Below are positions 33,878-42,590 of a stretch of 64,000 nt of DNA, one piece after another. How positions within the stretch are numbered: position 1 is the stretch's first letter; each line of letters starts with the position of its first letter. This stretch comes from Amycolatopsis sp. CA-128772 (GTDB lineage Bacteria; Actinomycetota; Actinomycetes; Mycobacteriales; Pseudonocardiaceae). The notes beneath the pieces were generated by a model that was not told the DNA's origin, did no database searches, and worked only from the letters and a program-made list of their open reading frames with translations. Location of the stretch: assembly GCF_002904295.1 (NCBI RefSeq), contig NZ_PPHG01000019.1:1-64000 (forward strand). Reading direction: 5' to 3'. The position numbers were made by a program, and so were the translations under genes.

Positions 33878-34635
33878 GGGCCTTCACCGAGCTGCTCGGT
33901 TCGCTGGGGCGTGCCGCCTTCGGAACCTGGGTCAAACTCCCGACTTGCGACAGCGTCGAACTGCTGGCCATCGCCGGATTCGACTTCGTCGCGATCGACA
34001 TGGAACACGCACCGCTGGACATCCGCGAGGTCCACGAGCTGATCGGAGCCGCACGAGGACGAGACCTCCCCGCTCTCGTGCGCGTCCCCGACCGCAGTCC
34101 CGCCGTCATCGCCCGGGTGCTGGACTCGGGCGCGGCGGGAGTGCTGGTACCCCACGTGGATCACCCCGGCGATGCGGTCAACGCGGTCGCGGCCACACGA
34201 TTCCCGCCACAGGGGACGCGCGGGTTCGGCCCCACCGTGCGTGCCGGCGACTGGGGCACCGACACCGCCGCTTACCGCGCCTCGGCGGCGTCCGCTGCCG
34301 TCATCCCCCAGTTGGAAAGCCGTACGGCGATCGCGGCCATGCACCGCATCGGCGCCACCGACGGGCTGGACGCCCTGTTCGTCGGTCCCGCCGACCTGGC
34401 CGTCGCCACCGGCCTCACGGCCGACGCACCGGAATTCCGCGCCCTGCTGAACACCGCCGAACGAACCGCCGCGGAAATCGGCATCCCGCTCGGCACCGCG
34501 ACCGGCGCCTCCGCGGCCGAAGCAGCCGCTCTGGCTCGTCGTTACCAGTTCGTCCTGCTGGCCAACGACGCCACCCTGCTCACCGGCGCGGCGTCGGAAC
34601 TGCTTGCCACCACCAAGAAATCGCTGACGGCCTGA
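33874..34635 (+). CDS. HpcH/HpaI-family class II aldolase
   Basis: The 253-residue protein has the family's metal and catalytic stretches: FGTWVKLPTCDSVELLAIAG, FDFVAIDMEHAPLD, GVLVPHVDHPGDAV and ALFVGPADLAVATGL. Such aldolases split 4-hydroxy-2-oxo acids into pyruvate and an aldehyde, the last step of meta-cleavage pathways. The active-site arginine normally found near the VRxP motif fits ALVRVPDRSP. It overlaps the cupin gene and precedes the VOC dioxygenase. Confidence 0.92.
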   Translation: MRAFTELLGSLGRAAFGTWVKLPTCDSVELLAIAGFDFVAIDMEHAPLDIREVHELIGAARGRDLPALVRVPDRSPAVIARVLDSGAAGVLVPHVDHPGDAVNAVAATRFPPQGTRGFGPTVRAGDWGTDTAAYRASAASAAVIPQLESRTAIAAMHRIGATDGLDALFVGPADLAVATGLTADAPEFRALLNTAERTAAEIGIPLGTATGASAAEAAALARRYQFVLLANDATLLTGAASELLATTKKSLTA

Positions 34636-34694
34636 ACGACTGCCGTTCCACCGTCGCCTATCCCCGCAGCCGGCTGAACGCTCAAGGAGGAGCT

Positions 34695-35609
34695 ATGCCC
34701 ATCAACCGCATTGACCACGCCGCGATCCGGGTGACCGATCTCGGTCAATCGCTCGAATGGTACGAGGGGGTGCTCGGGCTCACCGTTTTGGAACGCACCC
34801 CGCAGCGTGCGCTGCTGGCCTGCAGCGGTGACGGCGCCGACCTGACCCTCATCGCGGGCGGCCAGAGCATCGACAGCTTCACCTTCGGCGTCGACCACGC
34901 CGATGACCTCGAGGAGATCCAGGCCCGCCTCGACGGCGCAGGTGTCGCCTACGAGCGCTACAGCGAACCGGACCGGCCCGGCCAGGGGACACTGCTGGGA
35001 CTGGACCTGCCCAGCGGGCACCGGATGGAGTTCGCGGCGGGCTCGGGCAACCGGGTCGCCGGCCGAACCCACACCACCTCCGACGGCACGTTCCGCCCGA
35101 CCGACATCGATCACATCAACCTGCTCGGCGAAACCGACCCGCAGGAGTTCTCGGACTTCATGAAGATGGTACTGGGCTTCAAGCAGTCCCTGGTCATGAC
35201 CTTCGCCGGCAAGTGGGCCGCGTCGTGGTTGCGCGCCACCCGGATGGACCACGACCTCGCCTACATGCAGGCGGTGCGCCCGGCCGACCGGCTGCACCAC
35301 GTCGCGTTCGCGGTCGAGGACGGCAACCACTACTTCCGTATCAGCGACCGGCTGACCGAAACCGGTCACCGCTGGGAGTTCGGCCCCGGACGGCACATGG
35401 GCAGCCCCCGCGACACCCAGGGGTTCGGTACCAACAACTTCGCCTACGCCTTCGACCCGACCGGGAACCGCAACGAGTTCAGTTCCGGGATGAACGAGTT
35501 CGACGATGCCGAATTCCTCGTCGCCGAGGTGCGTCCGGACCAGCTCACCGAAGTGATGAACGGCTGGGCCAGCAACATGCCCGAATCGTTCATGACCATC
35601 GGTTCGTGA
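34695..35609 (+). CDS. VOC-family extradiol dioxygenase (two-domain)
   Basis: The 304-residue protein has two VOC modules. Metal ligands in the second half are histidine in DIDHINLLGE, histidine in DRLHHVAFAVEDG and glutamate in DPTGNRNEFSSG, the 2-His-1-Glu triad of 2,3-dihydroxybiphenyl-type dioxygenases. A strong AAGGAGG site precedes the ATG. It is a second ring-cleaving enzyme in the supercluster, in an operon with HpcH-type aldolase, SnoaL-like protein and alpha/beta hydrolase, which gives a complete meta-cleavage set. Confidence 0.92.
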   Translation: MPINRIDHAAIRVTDLGQSLEWYEGVLGLTVLERTPQRALLACSGDGADLTLIAGGQSIDSFTFGVDHADDLEEIQARLDGAGVAYERYSEPDRPGQGTLLGLDLPSGHRMEFAAGSGNRVAGRTHTTSDGTFRPTDIDHINLLGETDPQEFSDFMKMVLGFKQSLVMTFAGKWAASWLRATRMDHDLAYMQAVRPADRLHHVAFAVEDGNHYFRISDRLTETGHRWEFGPGRHMGSPRDTQGFGTNNFAYAFDPTGNRNEFSSGMNEFDDAEFLVAEVRPDQLTEVMNGWASNMPESFMTIGS

Positions 35610-35622
35610 GGCGGCCGAACCG

Positions 35623-36072
35623 GTGTCACCGATCGAACAGGGCATCACCGACGCTGTGCATGCCAGCTGGTGGAACGTCGACGCCGACGCGGGCGTCGGT
35701 GGCGAGCTGGGCTACACCGAGGACGCGGTGTGCCGGATGCCGGGGCTGATCATGCACGGCCGCGACGACATTGCGCGGGGGTACGCCCGCCGCCAGGCGA
35801 ACGGACCGCGGCTGTCGCGGCACCTGGTGTCCAATCTCGTCCTCGAGCTGCGCGCCGCCACCGAGGCCACCGCGCACTACGTGGTCACCCTGTATGCGGC
35901 CAACGGCGTCGCTCCGTTGCCGTTCTCCGACCCCTCGGCCATCTGTGACGTGGTGGACCGGTTCGTCGCGGCACGCGGTTCCTGGCTGATCAGCTCACGC
36001 GAGGTGACCGCGGTGTTCGTGGCGGCGGGCAACGACTCGGTGCTGCTCGGGCGAGGCGGTTCCGATGCCTGA
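35623..36072 (+). CDS. SnoaL/NTF2-like protein
   Basis: The 149-residue small protein has the alpha+beta-barrel layout of the NTF2-like fold: helical start (VHASWWNVDADAGVGGELGY), the strand pair RMPGLIMHGRDDIARGYARR, and late strands TAHYVVTLYAANG and SREVTAVFVAAGND. Members often act as small hydroxylases, isomerases or dehydratases in catabolic operons. GTG start at 35623, 13 bases after the VOC gene; its end overlaps the next gene by 8 bases. Confidence 0.8.
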   Translation: MSPIEQGITDAVHASWWNVDADAGVGGELGYTEDAVCRMPGLIMHGRDDIARGYARRQANGPRLSRHLVSNLVLELRAATEATAHYVVTLYAANGVAPLPFSDPSAICDVVDRFVAARGSWLISSREVTAVFVAAGNDSVLLGRGGSDA

Positions 36073-36787
36073 GCCGCAGAACGGTTTCTGGCCGGCTGCC
36101 GGCGAGCCACCCGTCGCGCTGGTCCACGGGTGGGGCGGTACCTATCGCAGCACCTGGAGCGGGTCCGCGCTGGAACGATCGCTGTTCCGGGCGGGCCGCA
36201 CCGTCCTCGGCGTCGATCTCCCCGGCCACGGTCGCACGCCGGCCGCACACGACCCGCGGGCCTACGCCGACATCGCCGAACAACTGCACGCCCGGCTGCC
36301 GGCGGGCCGGGGAATCGACGCGGTCGGCTTCTCCCTGGGCGGAAAGCTGCTGCTGCACCTGGCCGCACGCGATCCCGAACGGTTCCGGCGCCTGGTGATC
36401 GCCGGCGTGGGAGCCAACCTGTTCCGCCCGGAGTACGGGCAAGCGGTGTCGGCGGCCCTGCTCGGCGGCCTGCCCGACGGAGCCCCGGCATCGCTACGAG
36501 CCGTAATCACTCACGCCTTGGCGTCGGGCAACGATCCGCGGGCACTGTCCGCGGTGATCCGCAGGCCGTCACGCGTCCTGGACCCGGTGGAAATCGCGGG
36601 TATCCAAGCGAAGCTGCTCATTGTGGCCGGCAGCGACGATTTCGTCGCACAGCCGGTCACGCCCCTGGCCCGCGCGTTGCCGTCGGCCCACGTGGTCGTC
36701 GTCCAAGGCCTCGACCACCTCGACACCCCCCGGTCCGAAGCGCTGGCGGAGCTGGCCGGCCCGTTTCTCACCCAGGCAGATCCGTGA
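36065..36787 (+). CDS. Alpha/beta-fold hydrolase (MhpC-like)
   Basis: The 240-residue protein has the oxyanion-hole start VALVHGWGGTYRSTW, the nucleophile motif AVGFSLGGKLL (GFSLG), a late aspartate (VAGSDDFV) and the catalytic histidine in QGLDHLDTP. The size and context (dioxygenase upstream, aldolase in the operon) fit the C-C bond hydrolase that splits the ring-fission product. The start overlaps the SnoaL-like gene by 8 bases. Confidence 0.92.
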   Translation: MPEPQNGFWPAAGEPPVALVHGWGGTYRSTWSGSALERSLFRAGRTVLGVDLPGHGRTPAAHDPRAYADIAEQLHARLPAGRGIDAVGFSLGGKLLLHLAARDPERFRRLVIAGVGANLFRPEYGQAVSAALLGGLPDGAPASLRAVITHALASGNDPRALSAVIRRPSRVLDPVEIAGIQAKLLIVAGSDDFVAQPVTPLARALPSAHVVVVQGLDHLDTPRSEALAELAGPFLTQADP

Positions 36788-36830
36788 CCATCCGCGCCAT
36801 TTCGGCGGACTTCGAAACGAGGAACAGTTC

Positions 36831-37805
36831 ATGACCCGCGATCGCATCGACGTCCACGCCCACTACGCCGGAGGCGTGGTGGCGCAGCGGCTGCGGGACA
36901 CTGCACTCGCCGGCGGCTTTCGCGTGTCACCGTGGAGCGTCGACGCGGCCCTGGCCTTCGTGGATCGCCACGACATCGCGACCCAGATCCTGTCCCTGCC
37001 GCTTGAATGGCTGCCCACCACCGGCCCGGCCGATGCTGTCCGGACCGCGCGTCTGGTGAACGAGGCCTACGCAGAGCTGATCAGCGCCCATCCCGGCCGG
37101 TTCGGTGCCTTCGCCACCCTGCCGATGAATTCCGTCGACGCCGCTCTCGCGGAAGTCGAACATGCCTTGGACACCCTGACCCTCGATGGGGTGGTGCTCG
37201 GCACCAACACGTCCGGCAAGTATTTCGGGCACCCTTTCCTCGAGCCCATCCTCGCCGAGCTCGGACGCCGGAAGACGCCGATATTCGTTCATCCCGCCGA
37301 ATGCCCGCACATCGATGTACTCGGCTTCGGACGTCCGAGCTCGGTCATCGAATTCCCGCTCGACACCGCGCGGACCATGACCAACGCCATCTATTCCGGT
37401 GTGTTCCAGCGTTACCCGACGCTCACCGTGATCCTGGCCCACGCCGGTGGAGCGCTACCCTCCCTCGGCTGGCGCATCGCCGAACACGCCCGGGTTAAGC
37501 GAGGTCCCGACGACGCCGACATCGGTCCCGGCCACGTCGGTGAAGCACTGCGAAACGTCTACTACGACACCGCGCTCGCCGGTAATCCGCACTCACTCCT
37601 GCCCACCTTGCAGGTCACCACACCGGACCACGTTCTGTTCGGCACCGACTGGCCGGCTGCTCCCGAAGCCACTGTTCACCGCAACAACGAAAACCTCGTC
37701 TCGTTCCAAGAAGTCGCCGACAGTGACCTGTCGGGAGTCGATCGGGCAAATGCGGTCCGGCTGTTCCCGCGTCTGGGGCCGAGGGCCAGGCCCTTGTCGG
37801 ATTGA
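36831..37805 (+). CDS. ACMSD-like amidohydrolase-2 family protein (second copy)
   Basis: The 324-residue protein has the metal ligands HxH in RIDVHAHYAGGV, histidine in IFVHPAECPH, histidine in VILAHAGGALPSLGWR and aspartate in LFGTDWPAAPE. It is most similar in plan to the copy at 30878. It would decarboxylate or hydrolyse a ring-fission acid. It is the last plus-strand gene of the operon and is followed after 7 bases by a strong hairpin. The ATG has a GAGGAA site. Confidence 0.92.
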   Translation: MTRDRIDVHAHYAGGVVAQRLRDTALAGGFRVSPWSVDAALAFVDRHDIATQILSLPLEWLPTTGPADAVRTARLVNEAYAELISAHPGRFGAFATLPMNSVDAALAEVEHALDTLTLDGVVLGTNTSGKYFGHPFLEPILAELGRRKTPIFVHPAECPHIDVLGFGRPSSVIEFPLDTARTMTNAIYSGVFQRYPTLTVILAHAGGALPSLGWRIAEHARVKRGPDDADIGPGHVGEALRNVYYDTALAGNPHSLLPTLQVTTPDHVLFGTDWPAAPEATVHRNNENLVSFQEVADSDLSGVDRANAVRLFPRLGPRARPLSD

Positions 37806-37812
37806 CCAGCCC

Positions 37813-37847
37813 GTCAGCCCGGTGACCGGTCGGGTCACCGGGCTGAC
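37813..37847. terminator. Bidirectional terminator hairpin
   Basis: GTCAGCCCGGTGACC (37813-37827) pairs perfectly with GGTCACCGGGCTGAC (37833-37847) around a 5-base loop. It lies in the 48 bases between the convergent ACMSD-like gene and the GH87 gene, so it can end transcription from both sides. There is no U-run, as is usual in GC-rich actinomycetes. Confidence 0.85.
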
Positions 37848-37853
37848 CCGCCT

Positions 37854-40718
37854 TCAAAAGCCGGAGTTGCCGGTGCCTCGCACCAGCGTGTAGCCGCCGT
37901 CGTTGAGCAGACCGCCGGCTGCCGCGCCGGTCACCGTGGTGTGTGCGATCGACGCGCTGCCTGCTGCGTTAGTTTCGATGCCGTAGGTGCCGGCTCCGGC
38001 AATCGTCACGCGGTCGAAGCTCAGCTGTGTGATCGACTTCTGGAAGCTCAGCAGTATGCCTTGGTACGTGCTGTCCGATATCGTTAGGTCCTCGACGACG
38101 ATCGGTGTCGCGATGGGCGCCGAGTCGGCGTAGATCCAGAGGGCGCCGATCGCCGAGTTCCAGTTGTCCTCGAAGCTGCCGGTGCGCAGGAGCGTGTTGC
38201 GCCGGATCGATGTCGTGCCGGACAGCGGCACCGGGTTGAAGCGGGTGCCGACCGTGATGCCCGAGCCCGCGGTCACGGTGTCCGCGACGATGTTGTTCTC
38301 GACGCGGTTGCCGGCACCGCCGAAGATGCCGATGCCGTTGGCCAGCGCCGGTGACTGAACCGTGTTGAACGTGTACGCGCTGCCGGTGACGGCACTGCCT
38401 TCGGAGAACATCGCCAGCCCGTCATCACCGGTGTTGCGGACCATGGACTGGTCGACCCGCACATCGGCCACGTTGGCGTGAACGTTGACGCCGTCGGCGA
38501 ACGTGTCGCGGATCCGGGTGCCGACCACATACAGGCCGTTGGTGCCGGAGTCGGCCCAAAGCCCGACCTTGGTGTGCTCGATCCACAGGTTCTGGATCAG
38601 TGACCCGGACCCGAAGTTGCCGTCCAGCGCGGCGTCCGAGCCGTTGTCGTCGCGGACCCGGACGTCACCGAAGATCGCGAAGTCGGCCAGCGTGACGTTG
38701 CTGCCCGTGCCGAAGAAGCCCCCGCGGGGACCGGTGCCCTGGATGACCGAGTACCAGGGTCCGGCGCCGAAGACCTTGACGCCCGCGACGTTGATTTTCG
38801 CCGTGATCCGGAATGTCCCGGCCGGGATCCACACCGGCTTGTTCTGGGCTGCGCCCGCCGCGATCGCCGTGTTAATGGCCGAGGTCGCGTCCGAGCCGTT
38901 GTTCGGGACTGCGCCGTACGACGTGATTGACAGCGCCCCCGCGGGAGCCGTCGCCGGGGCCGGCGCCTGTTCGGCGTCGAGCAGGTCGACGTCGTAGTAG
39001 GCGGCCGTGCTCGAGGCGTCTTTCTGCAGCTTGAGCACAGTGCCCGCGGGCCAGTCGCCGATCAGCGCGCGCGTCTCGTCGTAGAACCGGTGCGGGCTGC
39101 CCTGTGACGGCACGTTCGTGTACGGGTACGCGCCGTAGACCCAGCTGTAGCTCGAGGTCAGCGTGAGGTCCCGGACTTTGGTGCCATCCGCGTAGAGCGC
39201 CAGCGGCGCGGTCTGCCCGGCACCATCGGCGGTGTCCGGGATGGAGAACCGCACGGTGACGGCGTTCGCGGGCTTCGTCAGGGTGACGCTCACGGACTGC
39301 CCGGTAGCGCTCAGCCGCACCGCGCGGCGCCCGCTCGATTCGGCCTGGACCGTGTGGAAGGTCCGGCCGGCCGTGAGCACGGTCCCGGTGGTGGTCCCGG
39401 ATTCGGCCTCGTACTCGGTGTACGGCGTCGTCGCGCCGCGCGCCGCCAAAGCGGTCTCGTTCGCGAGGACGACGCTGTCGACCAGCACATCGCTGCCGGT
39501 GCCGGCCAGCTGCAGCGTGTTGACGCCGGCGCGGACCAGTACCGCCACGGTGGCCGTCCGCCAGCCGGTGCCCGACGGCAGGGACGCGGTTCCGGCGTCC
39601 CAGCCGTTCGCGGCCATCGCGAGGGTGCCCGAGTTCGCGAAGCGGATCGTCGCGGTCGCCGTGCCCGCCGCGGCCATCGCGAAGGTGCGGACGAGCCGCG
39701 CGCCCGGCGTTCCGAACCCGGCTGCGTATCCGGGCCCGGTGTAGCCCGCGGTCGCGGTGCTGACGGTCGCGCCGCCGGAGAGGAACGCCGCCTCCGCCTC
39801 GCCCGGACCTGCGGGCACCGAAGATGTCACGGTGAGGTTGTCCAGATTCACGTTACCCGAGTCGGTGCTGTCGAAGGAATACGCCACCATGTGGTCGCCC
39901 GCGGCCAGCGTCACGGATTCGGTCGCGGACGTCCAGGTGTCCCAGTTCGCCGACGTGGGCAGTGATACCTGCCGCTGGCGGACGTTGTCGACGTAGAGCG
40001 AAAGCGTCATGGCCGCCCCCGTGCCGTTGGCGTACCGGAGGGTGAGCGACTGCGGCCCGGCGGTCGTCACCTTGACGGCGAACGACGTCCGCGCGGCACC
40101 CTTGTTCCCGTCGGTGTACCCGCCGACGAAGCCACTGCCGCTGTAGCCCGGGTGGTCGGTCGCCACGACCGCGCCACCGGAGAGCGTCGCGTTCTCGGCC
40201 TCGAACAACGGGCCCGCCTGCCCGGTCGCCGACGGCGTGACGTCGAGGCGGTCGAGATTGACATTGCCGCTGTCTGCCGAGCCGAAGGTGTAGGACACGT
40301 TGTGCGAGCCTGACCCGAGGGTGACGGCCACGCTCGCAGACCCCCAGCTGTCCCAGTTGGCCGTGGGGGGCAGGGAAACCTGCTGTGCTGCCCCGGAGTC
40401 CACGGTGAGCATGAGGGTGCGTGCCGACCCGGTGCCGTTCGCGTAGCCGAGGGCGAAGGTGTACGAACCCGCCGAGGCGGCCGTGACGGCGAACGTGGTT
40501 TGGGCCGTGCCACGGTGGCTGTCGGTGTAGCCGCCGACGAACCCGATACCGCTGTAGCCGGGGTGGTCGGTCTCGACAGCAGCACCGCCGGAGAGCGTGG
40601 CGTTCTCGGCTTCCAGACGGGTGGTCGCGGCGTGCGCCGGGGCCGTGGGCAGGAGAGCGGTGAAGGTGAGCATCGCGATGGCCAGGACACGGCCGCGGTG
40701 CGGTGGGGACGTGTGCAT
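37854..40718 (-). CDS. Secreted GH87-like alpha-1,3-glucanase (mycodextranase) with CBM35-like repeats
   Basis: The 954-residue protein has a signal peptide (about residues 1-30, cut after PAHAA). Two CBM35-like modules follow (about 33-165 and 172-305; each EAENATLSGGA..., GYSG.GFVGGYTD and a closing VNLDRL/NLDNL). A third beta-sandwich (308-425) is followed by the mycodextranase-type linker domain (436-590: PYTEYEAESGTT, SYSWVYGAYPYTNVPS, HRFYDETRALIG) and a right-handed beta-helix (597-954). The helix includes DTFADGVNVHANVADVRVDQ and RNTGDDGLAMFSEG, where the GH87 catalytic aspartates are expected. It should cut alpha-1,3-glucan, a fungal cell-wall polymer, outside the cell. It is the last gene of the LacI-controlled operon. 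Confidence 0.85.
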   Translation of the reverse strand: MHTSPPHRGRVLAIAMLTFTALLPTAPAHAATTRLEAENATLSGGAAVETDHPGYSGIGFVGGYTDSHRGTAQTTFAVTAASAGSYTFALGYANGTGSARTLMLTVDSGAAQQVSLPPTANWDSWGSASVAVTLGSGSHNVSYTFGSADSGNVNLDRLDVTPSATGQAGPLFEAENATLSGGAVVATDHPGYSGSGFVGGYTDGNKGAARTSFAVKVTTAGPQSLTLRYANGTGAAMTLSLYVDNVRQRQVSLPTSANWDTWTSATESVTLAAGDHMVAYSFDSTDSGNVNLDNLTVTSSVPAGPGEAEAAFLSGGATVSTATAGYTGPGYAAGFGTPGARLVRTFAMAAAGTATATIRFANSGTLAMAANGWDAGTASLPSGTGWRTATVAVLVRAGVNTLQLAGTGSDVLVDSVVLANETALAARGATTPYTEYEAESGTTTGTVLTAGRTFHTVQAESSGRRAVRLSATGQSVSVTLTKPANAVTVRFSIPDTADGAGQTAPLALYADGTKVRDLTLTSSYSWVYGAYPYTNVPSQGSPHRFYDETRALIGDWPAGTVLKLQKDASSTAAYYDVDLLDAEQAPAPATAPAGALSITSYGAVPNNGSDATSAINTAIAAGAAQNKPVWIPAGTFRITAKINVAGVKVFGAGPWYSVIQGTGPRGGFFGTGSNVTLADFAIFGDVRVRDDNGSDAALDGNFGSGSLIQNLWIEHTKVGLWADSGTNGLYVVGTRIRDTFADGVNVHANVADVRVDQSMVRNTGDDGLAMFSEGSAVTGSAYTFNTVQSPALANGIGIFGGAGNRVENNIVADTVTAGSGITVGTRFNPVPLSGTTSIRRNTLLRTGSFEDNWNSAIGALWIYADSAPIATPIVVEDLTISDSTYQGILLSFQKSITQLSFDRVTIAGAGTYGIETNAAGSASIAHTTVTGAAAGGLLNDGGYTLVRGTGNSGF

Positions 40719-40776
40719 CTGTTTTCTCCCAACCGAACTCCGGACGCGTCATTGCGTCCGTGGGACTTCGCGGCGG

Positions 40777-41637
40777 TCAGCCCTTGACGGCTCCGCCGAG
40801 CGCGTTGCCGCGCAGGAACATCCGCTGGAACGCGAGGAACAGCACGACGGGGATGACGGACGAAATAGCCAGCGCGGCGAGGAAGACGTCGAGCTCGACG
40901 AATTTCTGCAGCGCCGGAAGCCGGACCGAGAGGGGCTGGACCGCCGGGTCGGGCAGCACCAGCATCGGCCACAGGAAGTCCTTCCAGGCCGCGACGATGG
41001 CGAACACCGAGACGACGCCGAGGATCGGGCGGGACATCGGCAGCACGACCGACCAGAACAGGCGCAGCGGCCCGGCGCCGTCGACCCGCGCCGCTTCGAA
41101 CACTTCACGCGGGAGATTGTCGAAGAACCGCTGTACCAGGAGAATGTTGAACGCGCTGGCACCCGAGGGCAGCCAGACCGCCCAGAACGAGTTGATCAGC
41201 GACAAGTTCACCATGGACAGGTAGAGCGGCACCAGCAGCACGATCGCCGGCACGAACAGCGTCGCCAGCACGACCCCGGTGAGCACTTTCCGGTAGCGCG
41301 GGCGCAGCACCGACAGTACGAACCCGGCCGTCGTCGCGACGACCAGCTGCACCAGCCACGACCCGGCGGCGACCCACACGGTGTTCAGGAAGAACTTGTC
41401 GATCTGCACCCGCGTCCACGCCGTGGCCAGATTGGCGAAGTCGATGCCGTGCGGCCAGAGAGCGAGCGGGTCGCGCAGCGTGTCCTGCGTAGGCGTGACC
41501 GCTGCCTTCGCCAGCCACAGCATCGGGCCGAGCCCGGCCAGGAACAACGCCGCCAGCAGAGCCGCATGCAGCGTACGGGCCGTGCGGCGGACGACCGGCC
41601 GCCGCCAGTCCGACGGCGAGAGCAGGGCGCGGGTCAT
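40777..41637 (-). CDS. Carbohydrate ABC transporter permease 2 (MalG-like)
   Basis: The 286-residue protein has six predicted membrane segments and the ABC-permease EAA loop VFEAARVDGAGPLRLFWSVV (EAA...G). It is the shorter, MalG-type half of a sugar importer. Its ATG overlaps the stop of permease 1 (ATGA). It lies 58 bases before the GH87 gene on the same strand. No ATP-binding gene is present, so the shared MsiK-type ATPase of actinomycetes probably drives it. Confidence 0.92.
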   Translation of the reverse strand: MTRALLSPSDWRRPVVRRTARTLHAALLAALFLAGLGPMLWLAKAAVTPTQDTLRDPLALWPHGIDFANLATAWTRVQIDKFFLNTVWVAAGSWLVQLVVATTAGFVLSVLRPRYRKVLTGVVLATLFVPAIVLLVPLYLSMVNLSLINSFWAVWLPSGASAFNILLVQRFFDNLPREVFEAARVDGAGPLRLFWSVVLPMSRPILGVVSVFAIVAAWKDFLWPMLVLPDPAVQPLSVRLPALQKFVELDVFLAALAISSVIPVVLFLAFQRMFLRGNALGGAVKG

Positions 41638-42590
41638 GACTTGCTCCAGGAGCGCGTGAGGCGGAAGTACAGCGCGGAGAACAGACCCAGGACCACGGCG
41701 AGCAGCACGCTCAACGCCGTCGCGGCCCCGTAGTCGCCGCCGAGGCTGTCGGCGAAGGCGTACTGGTAGACCAGCAGCAGAATCGTGGTCGTCGAGTGCG
41801 CCGGGCCGCCGCCGGTGAACAGGAACGGCTCGAGGAACACCTGCGCGGTGCCGACGATCTGGAGGATGAACGTGATCAGCAGGACCCCGCGCAGGTGCGG
41901 CAGCGTGACGTGCCAGACCTTGCCCCAGACCGACGCGCCGTCGATCTCGGCCGCCTCGTACTGCTCGGGTGGGACGCTGGTCAGCGCGGCGAGGTAGATG
42001 ATGATCGTCGCCCCGGCCGCCGCCCACGTCGCCTCGGCGACCAGCGAGAACATCGCCGTCGACGCCGACTGCAGCCACGGCGACGGGCTGATCCCCACCG
42101 CGCCCAGCACGGTGTTGAACACCCCGTTGGGCCTCGCATCGTAGAAGAACTTCCACAGCAGCACCGCCACCACCGGCGGGATCACCACCGGCAGGTAGGC
42201 CAGCGCACTGTAAAGCCCCTTCCCCCGGCGGACCTCGCTCATCAGCACCGCCGCGACCAGCGGGAGGGGGTAGCCGAGCAGCAGCGCGAGGACGGCGAAC
42301 CACAGCGTGTTGCCGACCGCGTTCCACAGCTGCGGGTCGCCGAGCACCGCGGCGTAGTTGTCGAAACCGACGAACACCGGGTCGGCGACGAGGTTGGTCT
42401 GCTGGAAGCTCATCACGACGGCCTGGCCGATCGGCCGCCACGAGAACAGCCCGAACACCACCAGCAACGGCAGCAGGAACAGCAGCGCACCGAGGCCGCC
42501 GCCGCGCACCCATGTCATCGGGGTGCGTCGGCGGCGTGCCCGGGCCGGGCGGCGAGTGGGGACCGCCGGCCGGGCCGCCGTGAGCGTCAC
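41634..42590 (-). CDS. Carbohydrate ABC transporter permease 1 (MalF-like)
   Basis: The 318-residue protein has an arginine-rich cytoplasmic start (RRPARARRRRTPMTW), six membrane segments and the EAA loop QYEAAEIDGASVWGKVWHVT. It pairs with permease 2. The GTG start at 42590 overlaps the stop of the binding protein gene (GTGA), fixing the start. Expected substrates are nigero-oligosaccharides or other glucosides released by the GH87 enzyme. Confidence 0.92.
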   Translation of the reverse strand: MTLTAARPAVPTRRPARARRRRTPMTWVRGGGLGALLFLLPLLVVFGLFSWRPIGQAVVMSFQQTNLVADPVFVGFDNYAAVLGDPQLWNAVGNTLWFAVLALLLGYPLPLVAAVLMSEVRRGKGLYSALAYLPVVIPPVVAVLLWKFFYDARPNGVFNTVLGAVGISPSPWLQSASTAMFSLVAEATWAAAGATIIIYLAALTSVPPEQYEAAEIDGASVWGKVWHVTLPHLRGVLLITFILQIVGTAQVFLEPFLFTGGGPAHSTTTILLLVYQYAFADSLGGDYGAATALSVLLAVVLGLFSALYFRLTRSWSKS

